In this document: in pieces, positions 51,189 to 58,682 of the stretch
Layout: the number at the start of each line of letters is the position of its first letter
Numbering within the stretch: position 1 is the first letter of the stretch
Assembly: GCA_028287115.1 (NCBI GenBank)
Contig: JAQBQF010000215.1
Span: 1-58,682 of the forward strand
DNA length: 58,682 bases
Source: Myxococcales bacterium
GTDB lineage: Bacteria; Myxococcota_A; Polyangia; Haliangiales; Haliangiaceae
Reading direction: 5' to 3'
Position numbers and translations under genes: made by a program
The notes under the pieces: model-generated
The model's database searches: none
What the model saw: only the letters and a program-made list of their open reading frames with translations
Told to the model about the DNA's origin: nothing

Positions 51189-54103
51189 GGATGACCTCCA
51201 AACTTCGCGAGCAACGCTTCGAGATCGGCACCGTCGATCGACTGCAGCGGTGGATCGCTGCCGGCTCCGGTGATGTCCATGATCCAGGAGTAGAACGGCG
51301 GCGCCGTCGTCGCGGGCGTCACGCCGAGTCGTGACGACATCGCAGCGAGATCGATCCAATCGATCCGTAGGTTGCGATCGTAGTCGCCGTTGCCGGGCGC
51401 GCCATGGTTCGCGCCCGCGCTCGGATAGATCTCCCACAAGCCACGTCCATACGTCGCGACGCGAATGAATTCTTGATTCTTCGCGACGTAGATGTCGCGC
51501 ACGGGCACGATCGGGAGGCCTTCACCCATGCGATCCCACGTCGCGCCGTCGTCGAGCGAGAGATACACACCGAGCTCGGTGCCGGCGTAGATCGTCGTGG
51601 CCGTGAGCGGATCGTATTTGACGACGTAGACGGGCACGTTCGGCAGCCGGTGCGCTGGATCGGCGCCGACGATCGAAGTCCAGGTCTGGCCGAAATCGGT
51701 CGTGCGGTAGAGCCGACCTTTGGTATCGGGCGGCGGCGTTTGATTCGCATCGTTCAACGTCCCGGTGAACGCGCCGATGAAGACCTGGCCAGGCTGCGTG
51801 CCGGCGGGAAGGACCGGCGGAAAATCGAGAGCCGCCGGTCCCGTGAGCCGAGCGGTCGTGCCCGTCGGGAACACCGGCTGCGCGGTCGTCCATGTCGCCG
51901 GCGTATTTCCGGTCGTCGTGAAGTAAAACGGCTTGCGCGAGGTCAAGCCGGCTGCACCGTACAGACCAGCGATCGTGCGCGATGCAGTGACGTTCGAGAA
52001 CCCAGCGCCGTTCGGGTCGGTGGTGAGGTCTTGCGAGATCGGAGTGAACGCGAAGCCGCTGCCCTGGGCGACGCTGACGAACACTTGCCGGTCGGTGTTG
52101 GTCAGCACGCTTTGGCCGTCGACGTCGGTCTCGACGTTCGCGTAGTGAATGAAGAACGGCTCGCTGTCTTCTCCAATGCCTCGCAGCCGCTCGCGCACGC
52201 GCTCGTCGATCTCCGCGGCATCCGCCAGCATGGCGACCGGTGAGCTCGCGGTATGCCAATGCGAGCTCGCATCGTCGGGTGCTTCGGGGAGCTCGACGGA
52301 GCAGTCGGTCTCGGCGGGTTTGCAGAACAGGCGACCGAACTCGACGCTGCCCCAATACGTCGTGCCGCTCGTCGAGACATGGACGGTCGCGCCGATGCCG
52401 TCACCGCCGATCGCTTGGTTGAACGCCGACGGATTCGCCGGATCGGCGCGGAACCGCGTGCCGTTGTCCTGAAGTCCCGCGTACAACAGGAACGGGTTCG
52501 CCGTTACGGGATCGCCGGACGCGAGGGCGTACATGAGGTGTGTCGCGAGGCCGCGGTTGTGGTGGGTCCAGGTCACCGACTCGGCCGGGGTATTCGCATC
52601 GAACAAGTTCGTGCTGCTGAAGATGCCGCCGTCCGTTCCTGCGAAGATCCGCGCCTGACCGTTGAAGGCGACGGCGGTCGCGGTGTGCCAGTCCGCGTGA
52701 ACGTACGGCAATCGACCATTCGCGGTCTCTCCGAAGGCCGTTCCGGGAAGCCAGTGCGACACCAGCTCCCACGTCGGCGCGTCCGCGGTGCCGTCGAGCG
52801 TTCGCATGCCGCACAAGTTGCCACCGACGAGCACGTGATCCGCGTTCGTCGGATCGACGACGATCGCCTGGTTGTACCAAGTCTGGTTGTGGCCGACATT
52901 GATGTCGACGCAGGAGTCGTCCATGTTCGACGCGAGCGTCGGGTTCGCGAGCGTGCCGGTCGAGTCACGCCAGGTCTTGCCGCCGTCCTTCGACCGCCAG
53001 AACCCCATCGTGCGATCGCCGTTGACCGATCCCACGAACGCATAGATCACGGTGTTCGCGGGATCCGCGGTCGATCCAACCGCCAGCGTCGTGCGCCCGG
53101 TGCCCGCGGTTGGCGGTAAAGACGTGACGGGCGACCAGCTCGCGCCATCGTCCGATCGCCAGATCGCGACGTTGTTGCCAAGCGTGCAGCCGAACTGACC
53201 GGCGTTCGCGCCGAACAAGCCGGGCGGAGGGGCGCCAACGGCGCACGCGGTCATCCCACTCGCGACCCATGCGCCGCCGCCCACGTCGACGATATTCCAG
53301 ATCGACTCGGCGAGCGCGCTTCCGCCGGCGTTCGGCAGATCGACGAGCGCGAAGCTCGCGCCCGCATCGCTCGACCGAAACAGCCCGACGTCGGTCGCGG
53401 CGAACACCAAATCGCCACGCGCCGAGACCGCACGGATCGAGCCGACGTTCGCGACGACGCCGTTCGGTGCGGGATACGTGCCCGCGAGCACGATCGGGTC
53501 GCTCCACGTGCCACCGCCGTCGGTCGTCTTCAGGATCGTGTTTCCGGACGTGTCGACGAAGTCGCCGTTGCCCGCGTAGAGCGTGTCGGGATGATCGGGG
53601 TCGAGCGCGAGCGCACCGACCGCGAGGTTCGGCAGCGTATCCATCGTCGGCGCCCACGTCGGGCTCGGGGCCGACACGAAGTCGAACGTCTTCCACACGC
53701 CGCCGCCCGAAACCGCCATGTAGACCACGTTGGGATCACGCGGATCGACAATGATGGTGTTGGGGCGGCCGGAGTCGACGCTCGCGATCTCGAAGTAGTT
53801 GAACTCCTTCGGCGCATCCGTCGGGCCCAGGTTGACCCAGGTCGTCGCCGGGACCGACGGCAACGCCGCCGAAGTTCCCGGATGTTTGCGCGAGATCTTC
53901 GACGACTCTTCGCGTGCGATGCGGTTGCGTACGGCGAGCTCGGCTGGGCCGGCGCGGTGCGTGCTCGGTCCCGTGCGTCGATCATCTTTCGGAATGTGGC
54001 GTACGGCTCGACTGCTGTTGTCGCGAGCATGGACGGCCCAGATGCCGCCGATCGCCAACGCCGTTGCGCTCACAAGTGCGGCAAGACCGCGCTTCCTTTG
54101 CAT
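51185..54103 (-). CDS. Secreted Asp-box beta-propeller protein with dockerin-like C-terminus, 972 aa
   Basis: Signal/anchor MQRKRGLAALVSATALAIGG. The bulk is VPS10/BNR-like beta-propeller repeats with Asp-boxes (TDGGGTWS, SDDGASWSPV, SKDGGKTWRD, LDDGATWDRM). The last ~75 residues resemble a dockerin: a first calcium-loop DYDRNLRIDWID followed by LAAMSSRLG and a second half ending SIDGADLEALLAKFGG. The start at 54103 opens the signal peptide; a frame to 54139 adds 12 residues without sense. It overlaps the cohesin-like gene by 4 nt. Confidence 0.85.
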   Translation of the reverse strand: MQRKRGLAALVSATALAIGGIWAVHARDNSSRAVRHIPKDDRRTGPSTHRAGPAELAVRNRIAREESSKISRKHPGTSAALPSVPATTWVNLGPTDAPKEFNYFEIASVDSGRPNTIIVDPRDPNVVYMAVSGGGVWKTFDFVSAPSPTWAPTMDTLPNLAVGALALDPDHPDTLYAGNGDFVDTSGNTILKTTDGGGTWSDPIVLAGTYPAPNGVVANVGSIRAVSARGDLVFAATDVGLFRSSDAGASFALVDLPNAGGSALAESIWNIVDVGGGAWVASGMTACAVGAPPPGLFGANAGQFGCTLGNNVAIWRSDDGASWSPVTSLPPTAGTGRTTLAVGSTADPANTVIYAFVGSVNGDRTMGFWRSKDGGKTWRDSTGTLANPTLASNMDDSCVDINVGHNQTWYNQAIVVDPTNADHVLVGGNLCGMRTLDGTADAPTWELVSHWLPGTAFGETANGRLPYVHADWHTATAVAFNGQARIFAGTDGGIFSSTNLFDANTPAESVTWTHHNRGLATHLMYALASGDPVTANPFLLYAGLQDNGTRFRADPANPSAFNQAIGGDGIGATVHVSTSGTTYWGSVEFGRLFCKPAETDCSVELPEAPDDASSHWHTASSPVAMLADAAEIDERVRERLRGIGEDSEPFFIHYANVETDVDGQSVLTNTDRQVFVSVAQGSGFAFTPISQDLTTDPNGAGFSNVTASRTIAGLYGAAGLTSRKPFYFTTTGNTPATWTTAQPVFPTGTTARLTGPAALDFPPVLPAGTQPGQVFIGAFTGTLNDANQTPPPDTKGRLYRTTDFGQTWTSIVGADPAHRLPNVPVYVVKYDPLTATTIYAGTELGVYLSLDDGATWDRMGEGLPIVPVRDIYVAKNQEFIRVATYGRGLWEIYPSAGANHGAPGNGDYDRNLRIDWIDLAAMSSRLGVTPATTAPPFYSWIMDITGAGSDPPLQSIDGADLEALLAKFGGHP

Positions 54104-54217
54104 GCAGGCAGTAACTCCGTCACGGGGCGCTCTCGTCAATGGCTAAGCATGCCGAATCTGAGGCACGACGTGGACGGTGCGCGCGACGATTGACTGGACC
54201 GTTAGCCTCGCCTACTC

Positions 54218-55273
54218 ATGCCCATGCGCTACGCGGTCGTCATCGGCATTTGTGTGTTCGGGTGCTTCGGGACTGCTCGGGCTGACGCGAAGGAGGATCG
54301 CCGCGAGGTCGGCGGCCTGACCTACGCACTGCCGGCAGGCTGGAAGTCCGAGATGGAAGGTCCCGACCACGCGCGGCTCACGCACGCCGACGCGAAGCGC
54401 TACTGCATCATCTCGTTGTACGAATCGCGCGCTGCCGCTGCGGATCTGGATGCGGAGTTCGCGAAGGAATGGCAGGCGGTCGCCGGGCCGTTAAAGGATC
54501 AGAAGCCGACGCCCGTGCGCCGGAAAGTTGTCGGGCGCACCGTGCTCGAGGTGAGTGCGCCTGCGACGGTCAGCGGCACGGCGCTGCTCCAGCGCGTCGT
54601 GGTCCTCGACGGTGGCGCGCAGGTCACGACGCTCGTGATCTTCACCGCGGACGCGGCCGCGGCGGTTGCGTATCAGAAAGCCATCGACGGGATCATCGCA
54701 AGCATCCGGTTCCCCGCGGCGGCACCGGCAGCGCAAGCGCCGGCAGCACAAGCGCCGGCAGCGCAAGCGCCGGTGACCACGGAACGTCCCGACCGCGTGC
54801 TGATCGGGACGTTGCAGCCGACGGTCACGCTCGCCGATCTCGCGGGAACGTGGAGCTATGGCGCCGGCAGCGTCGCCACGTATGTCGATTCGAGCACCGG
54901 CAGTTATGCGGGCACGTCGACGGTGTTTTTCGGAGAGACCTACGTGATCAAGGCGAACGGCGCCTTCGACTACAAGTTCACCGGCCGCTCGGGCAACCAC
55001 ACGGTTCGCGAGGCGGACGGCGGGACCGTGACGCTGTCCGGAGGTTTCGTGACGTTCCAGTTCAAGGGCGCGCGCGGCACGAAGAAGCTCCAGTTGATCG
55101 CGTTCGTCAACCAGCCGAGCGGCGCGTCCGTTCTGACATTCTCCCCCACGGGCAAGGACGGGGTCGGGCAGACCGCCGAGTGGATCGCGAGCTACTGCAA
55201 CGTCGTCAAGGGCGTCTACGCTTGCGTCGGAAGTGAAGAGTGGGGACGCGCTCCGCGGAAGTCTGCGAAGTAA
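54218..55273 (+). CDS. Exported hypothetical protein, two domains, 351 aa
   Basis: Signal peptide MPMRYAVVIGICVFGCFGTA with a lipobox-like Cys. The first domain (about 30-165, with VGGLTYALPAGWK) resembles small periplasmic hypothetical proteins. A linker of three APAAQ units (about 169-183) leads to a second beta-rich domain (about 200-345) with VTLADLAGTWSYG, a common start of lipocalin-like proteins. TAGCCT lies 9 nt before the ATG. It is divergent from the dockerin-bearing gene and convergent with the AgmX-like gene. Function is not recognised. Confidence 0.72.
   Translation: MPMRYAVVIGICVFGCFGTARADAKEDRREVGGLTYALPAGWKSEMEGPDHARLTHADAKRYCIISLYESRAAAADLDAEFAKEWQAVAGPLKDQKPTPVRRKVVGRTVLEVSAPATVSGTALLQRVVVLDGGAQVTTLVIFTADAAAAVAYQKAIDGIIASIRFPAAAPAAQAPAAQAPAAQAPVTTERPDRVLIGTLQPTVTLADLAGTWSYGAGSVATYVDSSTGSYAGTSTVFFGETYVIKANGAFDYKFTGRSGNHTVREADGGTVTLSGGFVTFQFKGARGTKKLQLIAFVNQPSGASVLTFSPTGKDGVGQTAEWIASYCNVVKGVYACVGSEEWGRAPRKSAK
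54722..54766. repeat. Three tandem 15-bp units in the linker
   Basis: GCRCCGGCAGCRCAA repeated three times, encoding APAAQ linker units. It is a short in-frame microsatellite-like array. Confidence 0.8.
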
Positions 55274-55334
55274 GCGCCCCATAGGCCGCTCGCGAGTCCG
55301 ACGAGCGCGGCCGGTTGCGAATCGGATCTCTCGA

Positions 55335-56486
55335 TCACGCGGGCTGGAACGCGATGCCGACGAACACCCACGTTTCGTTCTCGGCCTTCGGCCAGCGCAG
55401 ACCCGCGGCGAGCTTCGCAACGCACATGCCGACGGTGCCGGTGCCGTAGCCGATCGGTCCGTCGTGGGTTCCGAGCGTTCCTGCGAGGTTTCCGTCGCGG
55501 CCGATCGCGAACCGCACGCGGATCTGACCCACGAGATCGCCGGTGTGCTCGCGATAGCATTGCGCGATCTCGGCGTGGTGTTGCTCGAGGGTGGCGAGAA
55601 CGGTCGCGATCTCGATCGGTCCTCGCGTCAGGCAGCTATCTTCGTCGCACATCGTCATCGTCGGATGAGGCGCGAGCACGCCGCGCGCGTGGACGAAGGT
55701 CGGCAACCCCCAACTCGTAACGGCGATCGTCTTGAGCGGTGCGACGCGATCGACATCGAAGTGATGTCCGCCGCCGCCGAAGCCGGCACCCTCGGCAGCA
55801 TCGGGATCGTAGCGCGGACCGGCGTCCGCGACCTGCTCGGCAATGTGGATGCGATCGAGCTGATCTTGGAGCTCGGCGAACGCCTTGTCGGGATCGGGCG
55901 CGATCGGGACGTTCTCACGATACGCGCGCTTCTCGCGAGCCTTGTGGTTTGCGGTGAGAGCGGCTGGTTGCGGTGCAATCGGCGTGGGCTGCGGCGGCGG
56001 CTTCGGCACCGGCGATCGCTCGGGCGCGCGCACGCGTGTGACGCGGACCGGATGCGCGGCAGGCTGCGAGGGTCGGGGCGACAGCCGCTCGAAAGGGCAG
56101 ACTGTCACCGCCGCGAACCAGAGCGCGAGCTGGACCACCAACGATGCGACCAGGTACGCGAACGGTCGGCGATCGAGACGCGCACGAGGTAGCGGCTGGC
56201 TGGGCCGCGCAACGCGACGAATCGTGAACGTGACGAGGCCGACCTGCAGCTCGATCGATCCCTCGATCGAGATCACCGGTCCCGAATCAGGGCGGCCGTC
56301 GACGATCGCGGTAAGGCCGGCCGGCACGCGCATGCAGTCGCCGTCGACGAGCGGGAAATTTCCGAGCGCCAAGACCGGCAGGTCGACTCCCGGTGCACTG
56401 CCGATCCTGTACCGCGCACCGGCAGGGAGGATCGCGACATCGACGACCGAGTCTGCGATCCGCGCGACGACCTCGACCGCGTCCAT
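55335..56486 (-). CDS. AgmX/PglI-type C-terminal domain membrane protein, 383 aa
   Basis: N-terminal ~95 residues form a small beta-rich, FHA-like region. One TM helix lies at about 108-126 (FAYLVASLVVQLALWFAAV), a Pro-rich, TonB-like linker at about 130-185 and a C-terminal domain at about 290-383 (AQCYREHTGDLVGQIRVRFA, GRDGNLAGTLG, MCVAKLAAGLRWP). The C-terminal domain matches the AgmX/PglI family of Myxococcota, TonB-C-like domains linked to gliding and envelope energy transfer. The glycine-rich FGGGGHHFD motif lies before it. It probably spans the inner membrane and reaches the periplasm. Confidence 0.85.
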   Translation of the reverse strand: MDAVEVVARIADSVVDVAILPAGARYRIGSAPGVDLPVLALGNFPLVDGDCMRVPAGLTAIVDGRPDSGPVISIEGSIELQVGLVTFTIRRVARPSQPLPRARLDRRPFAYLVASLVVQLALWFAAVTVCPFERLSPRPSQPAAHPVRVTRVRAPERSPVPKPPPQPTPIAPQPAALTANHKAREKRAYRENVPIAPDPDKAFAELQDQLDRIHIAEQVADAGPRYDPDAAEGAGFGGGGHHFDVDRVAPLKTIAVTSWGLPTFVHARGVLAPHPTMTMCDEDSCLTRGPIEIATVLATLEQHHAEIAQCYREHTGDLVGQIRVRFAIGRDGNLAGTLGTHDGPIGYGTGTVGMCVAKLAAGLRWPKAENETWVFVGIAFQPA

Positions 56487-56709
56487 GTCGGAGTGACACG
56501 GCCAGTGCCGGCCGGTTTCGTTGCAACCGCGCTCGCCGCTGTGTGTCCCGTCAACACGCGAGGTGGCAACCTCGCGGCCGCGAGATCAGCGAACGCACCG
56601 CACGTGCAGTAGCGACGTATCGACCACATTGACGACCTCGCACGGAACCGTCAACGTGGCGTCGCCAAGCTGTTTCCACCGCCATGGGTCCGGTGCCGCT
56701 CGCGATGAT

Positions 56710-56739
56710 TTGAAGCAGGCCGCGCCCGACTGATACGAT
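56710..56739 (+). promoter_or_regulatory. Candidate promoter for the Mth938-like gene
   Basis: TTGAAG (56710-56715), an 18-bp spacer, then TACGAT (56734-56739), 13 bp before the ATG at 56753. Both hexamers are moderate matches to sigma-70 elements. The leader would be very short. Confidence 0.45.
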
Positions 56740-56752
56740 CAGTCTCGGTTCC

Positions 56753-57127
56753 ATGAAGATCCCACTCGGCAATCGATCGATCGCGAGCTTTCGCTGGGGA
56801 CAGATCATCGACTCGACCGGTGCCGAATTCAAGGATGCGCGCTTGTTCCCCGGAGGCGTCGAGGAATGGGACTGGCGCAAGACTGGAACGCGTCACGACC
56901 CCGGCATCCAAATCGCCGACGTCGAAGATCTGCTGTTAACGAAACCTGACGTCATCATCTTCTCGCGCGGAGTCGACCTCGTGCTGCAGGTCTCGCAGCG
57001 GACGATCGACTTCGCGCGCGAGCATGCAGCGGACGTTCTCGTGCTGCAGAGCGAAGCGGCAGTCGCCGAGTACAATCGGCGAGTACCGAACGAACGTGTC
57101 ATCGCGCTCATTCACAGCACGTGTTGA
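56753..57127 (+). CDS. Mth938-like (DUF498/AAMDC) protein, 124 aa
   Basis: Compact alpha/beta protein of the Mth938 family, usually about 120 aa. Hallmarks are ASFRWGQIIDSTG at the start, LFPGGVEEWDWRKTG, LLTKPDVIIFSRGVDLVLQV and LVLQSEAAVAEYNR near the end. Members are found from archaea to man (AAMDC), with no established reaction. It is the first of a short cluster on the plus strand. Confidence 0.9.
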   Translation: MKIPLGNRSIASFRWGQIIDSTGAEFKDARLFPGGVEEWDWRKTGTRHDPGIQIADVEDLLLTKPDVIIFSRGVDLVLQVSQRTIDFAREHAADVLVLQSEAAVAEYNRRVPNERVIALIHSTC

Positions 57128-57215
57128 GAGACGTCTTCACGCTGCTGGGGCGGGAAATGCCGACGCGACGCAGCCACTTGCACTGTACGTGGAACACTGT
57201 GGGACACTCGGTCGT

Positions 57216-57587
57216 GTGCGGGTGCCGAGCTTCCTCGACTTCGATTGGCGACGAATCTCGTCGTGGTGCCTGCTCGGCATGATCGTGATGTTCGTTTGGC
57301 TCATGGTGCCGGTCGCTAAGTGCACGTACTCGGCGTTTCGCGAGATCCCGATCGGGGAAGTCGACGCGGAACAGGTGCCTGGGCAAGTCGATCGTGAACG
57401 CCTCAACAAATATGACGGGTTCCTCGATCACTTCGGCTCGGCGGTGAAGCAGTGTTATCAGCGGACGCCCTTGCTCGGGCAGCAGCGGTGGAAGTCCGAC
57501 CTGCTCATCGGCTTTGCAGCGCTGATGGTCGTGACTGGAATCATCTCTCGGATCATGGCTCGTCGTAAGCACCGGATGTTGCGGTGA
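57216..57587 (+). CDS. Small membrane protein, about 123 aa
   Basis: Two TM helices, near residues 10-34 (SSWCLLGMIVMFVWLMVPVA) and 95-117 (LLIGFAALMVVTGIISRIMA), flanking a polar segment with VDRERLNKYDGFLDHFGSAV and a Cys. The C-terminus is basic (RRKHRMLR). The open frame extends upstream into the Mth938-like gene; GTG starts at 57216, 57222 or 57189 are all possible. No family is recognised. A partial membrane protein follows 16 nt downstream with a good RBS, so they are probably co-transcribed. Confidence 0.6.
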   Translation: MRVPSFLDFDWRRISSWCLLGMIVMFVWLMVPVAKCTYSAFREIPIGEVDAEQVPGQVDRERLNKYDGFLDHFGSAVKQCYQRTPLLGQQRWKSDLLIGFAALMVVTGIISRIMARRKHRMLR

Positions 57588-57603
57588 ACAATGAGGAGCT
57601 AGA

Positions 57604-58682
57604 GTGCGGCACGTGAAGGTGAGGCTCCGTGGCGTGGTGCAAGCGGAGGGCGCAGCCCAGCAGACGTTTCGGCGGATCACGCTCGTGTCCGGTAACGAGA
57701 CGCTGTCGAGCGTCGAACAGGGCGAGCTCGTGCTCGCGCTCGCAGAGGGCGGCGTCGCGACGATCGAGATGATCAACGAGGAGCTGCAGCTCGTCGGCGC
57801 GACTCCGTCGATCGTACGCGGACCCTGGAGCGAGCTCCGCGCACGACCCGAGGCCGCCGGTCTCGACTACAACCTGAGTGCGGAGCTCGGGGATGTCGAG
57901 CTTCATGTCCTGTCCATCGAACCGGGAGAGCCGATCGAAGTCTTCGGCGAGACAGTCGAGCATGCAACCGGCGACGCTGGCCGGCCATCGCGCCTCATGG
58001 CGGAGATCGTTACATTCGGTGAGCGAGAGGACGCGATGCGAGCGATGACGCTGGCGATCTCGCAACGCAAGGAACGCGAACACGCGCCGCGCGACCCGAA
58101 GAGCAGCAGCGACATCATCGGCGATCCGGGAGATCCCGCGAGCTCGCCGCGCTTGCTCGCCTGGCTGCCATCGGGATTCGCGTTGCTCGCCGTGATCCTT
58201 TGCTTGGTCGGCTTCGCGTTCAGCCATTCGGCGCGGATCAAATGGGAGCTGCTCGTCAACGCACCGATGTGGGCCGCCGTCGGGCTCTCGTTCCGCCCCG
58301 GACTCGACGTGCCGGAGTTTCGCAGGCGCGAGAAACCGCTGTGGGCGAAGGGCTCGAGCCAATTCTACGTGCGCATGGTTCTCGCAACCGGCCCGATGAT
58401 GTTCCTCGTGTCCATGACCTCCCCACCGGCCCCCTACAGCAGCAACCGGCCGATCCTTTCGGCGCCGAGCCTGCTGGTCTTCTCGATCGTGTTCATCATC
58501 GGCTGGATCGCGAGCGAGTACGTTTGGAATGGAGCCGCGCATCGGCTGCACGCTACGCTCGGCGCTGCCCCGCCCGCGGACGCCGACAAATGGGGCGTAT
58601 GCGAAGGTACCGTGTCGGCTCGTCGACCTACCACCATCGCTGGAACCCGCGCGGCCATGGGCGTCGTGACCCAGTTCAAGAC
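57604..58682 (+). CDS. Membrane protein, partial at the right edge (359 codons seen)
   Basis: The frame starts at a GTG 16 nt after the previous stop, with GAGGAG 6 nt upstream, and remains open to the window end. The N-terminal ~165 residues are soluble and beta-rich (VRLRGVVQAEGAAQQTFRRI early; ELHVLSIEPGEPIEVFGETV later). They are followed by hydrophobic segments near 200-220 (AWLPSGFALLAVILCLVGFA), 255-275 and about 290-305. The last codons read GTRAAMGVVTQFK. The combination resembles GIDE/E3-like envelope proteins but I do not assign a family. Function unknown. Confidence 0.75.
   Translation, partial: MRHVKVRLRGVVQAEGAAQQTFRRITLVSGNETLSSVEQGELVLALAEGGVATIEMINEELQLVGATPSIVRGPWSELRARPEAAGLDYNLSAELGDVELHVLSIEPGEPIEVFGETVEHATGDAGRPSRLMAEIVTFGEREDAMRAMTLAISQRKEREHAPRDPKSSSDIIGDPGDPASSPRLLAWLPSGFALLAVILCLVGFAFSHSARIKWELLVNAPMWAAVGLSFRPGLDVPEFRRREKPLWAKGSSQFYVRMVLATGPMMFLVSMTSPPAPYSSNRPILSAPSLLVFSIVFIIGWIASEYVWNGAAHRLHATLGAAPPADADKWGVCEGTVSARRPTTIAGTRAAMGVVTQFK

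Noticed and set aside
1..58682. Transposases, integrases, tRNA or rRNA genes
   Set aside because: I looked for conserved motifs and saw none; the AraC stump and repeats have no mobile element signature.

Overview
This is a GC-rich, gene-dense chromosomal segment. The mix of proteins suggests a Myxococcota (old Deltaproteobacteria) bacterium: many secreted lipoproteins, a serine/threonine kinase fused to TPR repeats, an AgmX/PglI-type C-terminal domain, a MopE-like metal-binding lipoprotein, ECF sigma factors and dockerin-like repeats. The taxonomic placement is inference; there is no rRNA or other marker. I see no rRNA, tRNA, CRISPR array, transposase or phage gene.

Layout. (1) 395-6311: small oxidoreductases with their regulators (SDR/LysR, NAD(P)-binding proteins, TetR, AraC). 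It contains a recent 177-bp duplication fused to the stump of an AraC gene, and two copies of a candidate TetR operator. (2) 6421-8004: a secreted beta-helix lipoprotein. (3) 8143-20468: a metal and metalloid island. It holds a TetR-controlled membrane pair with a His-rich tail, a Cys-rich exported protein plus a CzcCBA-type RND efflux operon, a Csp-like 19-cysteine copper-binding protein, an RcnR-type Ni/Co sensor translationally coupled to a P1B-4 (CoaT-like) ATPase, arsenite methyltransferase overlapping a SigZ-like sigma factor, and a DUF305 lipoprotein. (4) 20773-31553: an aldo/keto reductase, lipoproteins, a large ZU5-like/beta-propeller lipoprotein, a di-haem cytochrome c peroxidase, a DoxX-like gene with an ECF41 sigma factor (both preceded by the same ECF41-type promoter), a molybdenum-carrier-like protein and a CAP-like lipoprotein. 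(5) 31776-38974: a TPR protein with an internal duplication and a five-gene ABC exporter (ATPase, two FtsX permeases, TolC, membrane fusion protein) laid out on alternating strands; the fusion protein has a long Lys/Asp/Ala tandem-repeat insert. (6) 39250-46457: an operon of penicillin-acylase-family lipoprotein, alpha/beta-hydrolase lipoprotein and FadL-type porin. (7) 46505-58682: the Ser/Thr kinase, lipoproteins, a translationally coupled pair (cohesin-like lipoprotein and Asp-box propeller protein with a dockerin-like C-terminus), an AgmX-type protein, a Mth938-like protein and a membrane protein cut by the window end.

The most interesting candidates are the cohesin/dockerin-like pair, the ECF41 promoter pair, the variable-looking repeats in the exporter adaptor, the acylase-hydrolase-porin operon, and the Co/Ni module whose sensor and pump motifs agree with each other.
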